Assembly (NCBI RefSeq): GCF_018131005.1
Contig: NZ_JAFCJK010000016.1
Coordinates: 1-64,000 of the forward strand
Length of the DNA stretch: 64,000 nucleotides
Direction of reading: 5' to 3'
Origin: Bradyrhizobium lablabi
GTDB taxonomy: Bacteria; Pseudomonadota; Alphaproteobacteria; Rhizobiales; Xanthobacteraceae
Within the stretch, counting starts at the first letter, position 1. Every line of letters starts with the position of its first letter. The position numbers and the translations under genes were made by a program. Positions 62,979 through 64,000 of this stretch are shown piece after piece. The notes beneath the pieces are model-generated. The model was not told the origin of the DNA. It was given only the letters and a program-made list of their open reading frames with translations, and searched no databases.

Positions 62979-63614
62979 ATGAAAACAATGAAGCCGATTA
63001 TCCTTGCAGCCGCCTTTTCAATGGTGGCTGGAGCCGCGGGTGCCGCGACGATCGTCGACGGTGATTTTGCGGGCGCGGGCAGCCCGTACCAGACGATCGG
63101 GGCCGGCCAGACCTTCGGCGCGAACAATGCGTGGACGGTGGTATCGGGCAGCATCGATTGGATCGGAAATTACTGGCAGTCGCCTGGCTCGGGCGGTTCG
63201 GTCGATCTCGACGGCAACTCGGTCGGCGCGATCAGCCAGACCCTCCAGAATCTGGCAGCCGGCACCTATACGGTGACGTTCGCGCTGTCCGGCAATCCGG
63301 ATGGTCAACCGCCGACCAAGGGTTTGCAGGTGGGCGTCGCTGGAACGACGCAGACATACAGCTATCCGCTTGCCGGCACGCGGAACGACATGAAGTACGT
63401 CACCGAGTCCTTCACATTCACCTGGCTTGGCGGCGACGCGGTGCTGACGTTTGCAAGCCTTGATGATCCCTCGTCCAATCCCTATGGCCCGGTGATCGGC
63501 GACGTTGCAATCTCCGCCGTCCCAGAGCCGTCGACCTGGGCCATGATGATCCTAGGCTTTGCCTCGGTCGGCTATCTCGCGCATCGCCGGCGGGCAGTGG
63601 CGCCGGCCGCTTGA
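62979..63614 (+). CDS. PEP-CTERM protein, choice-of-anchor-C-like
   Basis: ATG 62979 has 'gggag' 6 bases upstream. The 211-residue product has a signal peptide (cut after AAGA), a body with IVDGDFAGAG, VDLDGNSVGAISQTLQNL, GTYTVTFALSGNPDG and VLTFASLDD, which resembles the DUF642/choice-of-anchor-C beta-sandwich, and the tail VPEPSTWAMMILGFASVGYL then AHRRR. It is a predicted exosortase substrate, perhaps sugar-binding in character. Monocistronic. Confidence 0.92.
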   Translation: MKTMKPIILAAAFSMVAGAAGAATIVDGDFAGAGSPYQTIGAGQTFGANNAWTVVSGSIDWIGNYWQSPGSGGSVDLDGNSVGAISQTLQNLAAGTYTVTFALSGNPDGQPPTKGLQVGVAGTTQTYSYPLAGTRNDMKYVTESFTFTWLGGDAVLTFASLDDPSSNPYGPVIGDVAISAVPEPSTWAMMILGFASVGYLAHRRRAVAPAA

Positions 63615-63636
63615 AGAACTCAAATTCCGCTCATGC

Positions 63637-63665
63637 AAGGGCCACCCTTTGGGTGGCCCTTTTTG
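63637..63665 (+). terminator. Terminator after the 62979 gene
   Basis: Stem aagggccaccc/gggtggccctt with a 3-base loop, followed by a run of T. It differs in sequence from the other PEP-CTERM terminators but has the same shape. Confidence 0.87.
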
Positions 63666-63721
63666 TTAACTAGCTAAATTGCCTCTCTCACCGATCGGCG
63701 GCCCGTCGTGGATCGGTCGGC

Positions 63722-64000
63722 CTATTGGATCCGGCAATCCTCCAGCGATCCACCCCGCGCAAGCAGCTCCACGACCCATTGCGGATGCCTTCCGCGGCCC
63801 GACCAGGTCTCGGTAGCCTCCATCGGATTGCGGAATTTGGGCTGCACCGGCGGGTAGGGGCGCGGTTGAGGGATATCCGTCGGCGATCCGCCAAACTTGC
63901 GGCCCAATTCCTCAAGTTGTCGTTCAATCGCCAGCTTCTTCGATTCCACCTTTGCCGCGAGCACCTCGGTGAGCTGATCGTGGAGCGCCCAAAGCTCGTC
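63722..64000 (-). CDS. H-NS-family nucleoid-associated protein, 5' end outside window
   Basis: The open frame runs to the right edge. The visible part begins DELWALHDQLTEVL, matching the oligomerisation domain of the H-NS protein at 12854, and ends with a TWSGRGRHPQWV DNA-binding core near the C-terminus. Only the first few residues appear to be missing. The stop is at 63722-63724. It is convergent with the last PEP-CTERM gene. Confidence 0.9.
   Translation of the reverse strand, partial: DELWALHDQLTEVLAAKVESKKLAIERQLEELGRKFGGSPTDIPQPRPYPPVQPKFRNPMEATETWSGRGRHPQWVVELLARGGSLEDCRIQ

Overview
The window looks like chromosomal DNA of a Bradyrhizobium-type alphaproteobacterium (Nitrobacteraceae). 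The reasons are high GC, the H-NS-like proteins with the TWSGRG core, several copies of an imperfect 'gcatgatccggaaaag...cgcggagatcat' repeat that I associate with this group, and the PEPxxWA form of the PEP-CTERM sorting tail. The assignment rests on sequence style and recognition, not on a database search. I see no tRNA, rRNA, CRISPR array, intact insertion sequence or prophage.

Layout. 0-12.5 kb is mixed: a LuxR-type remnant, a secreted M23 peptidase, a LysR regulator divergent from an unusual substrate-binding-like protein, a wecB-nfrB-like polysaccharide pair, a PEP-CTERM protein, a membrane cyclase-domain protein, and the sugar transferase that probably primes exopolysaccharide (EPS) synthesis (10993-12456). 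An H-NS gene and a Cys-rich secreted peptide follow (12.8-13.5 kb). 13.8-25.2 kb is a nearly complete type II secretion system (T2SS): gspD, a small lipoprotein, gspK (inverted), then gspE-F-H-I-J-L-M-C-O. The major pseudopilin gspG lies apart at 28.2 kb. 26.7-42.7 kb holds glycan assembly genes, partly in AT-richer DNA that looks acquired: glycosyltransferases, methyltransferases, a Wzx flippase, a Wzy/O-antigen-ligase-like protein, a Tat-exported glycosidase-like protein, an acetyltransferase, and a WecG-type glycosyltransferase fused to a STAS domain. 42.7-54.2 kb is an exosortase-type EPS core: PrsT-like TPR lipoprotein, beta-barrel, short OPX export protein, ExeA-like ATPase, Wzz-like co-polymerase, tyrosine kinase, trypsin-like protease, EpsI, EpsD-type PPIase, a small accessory membrane protein and the exosortase. 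54.4-63.6 kb carries two more glycosyltransferases and six PEP-CTERM proteins, most as single-gene units with near-identical GC-rich terminators. A second H-NS gene runs off the right edge.

How the parts may work together. The sugar transferase, glycosyltransferases, Wzx, Wzy, Wzz-like protein, kinase and OPX form a Wzx/Wzy-dependent EPS pathway. Seven secreted proteins carry PEP-CTERM tails that the exosortase should cut at the inner membrane, possibly joining them to a lipid or glycan carrier. The T2SS beside it could move proteins across the outer membrane. Direct cooperation between the T2SS and the exosortase is my inference. The most unusual points are the WecG-STAS fusion, the NfrB-like synthase without its c-di-GMP domain, the Tat-exported glycosidase-like protein, a recurring TTGACGC element upstream of PEP-CTERM genes, and a set of tiny coiled-coil proteins.
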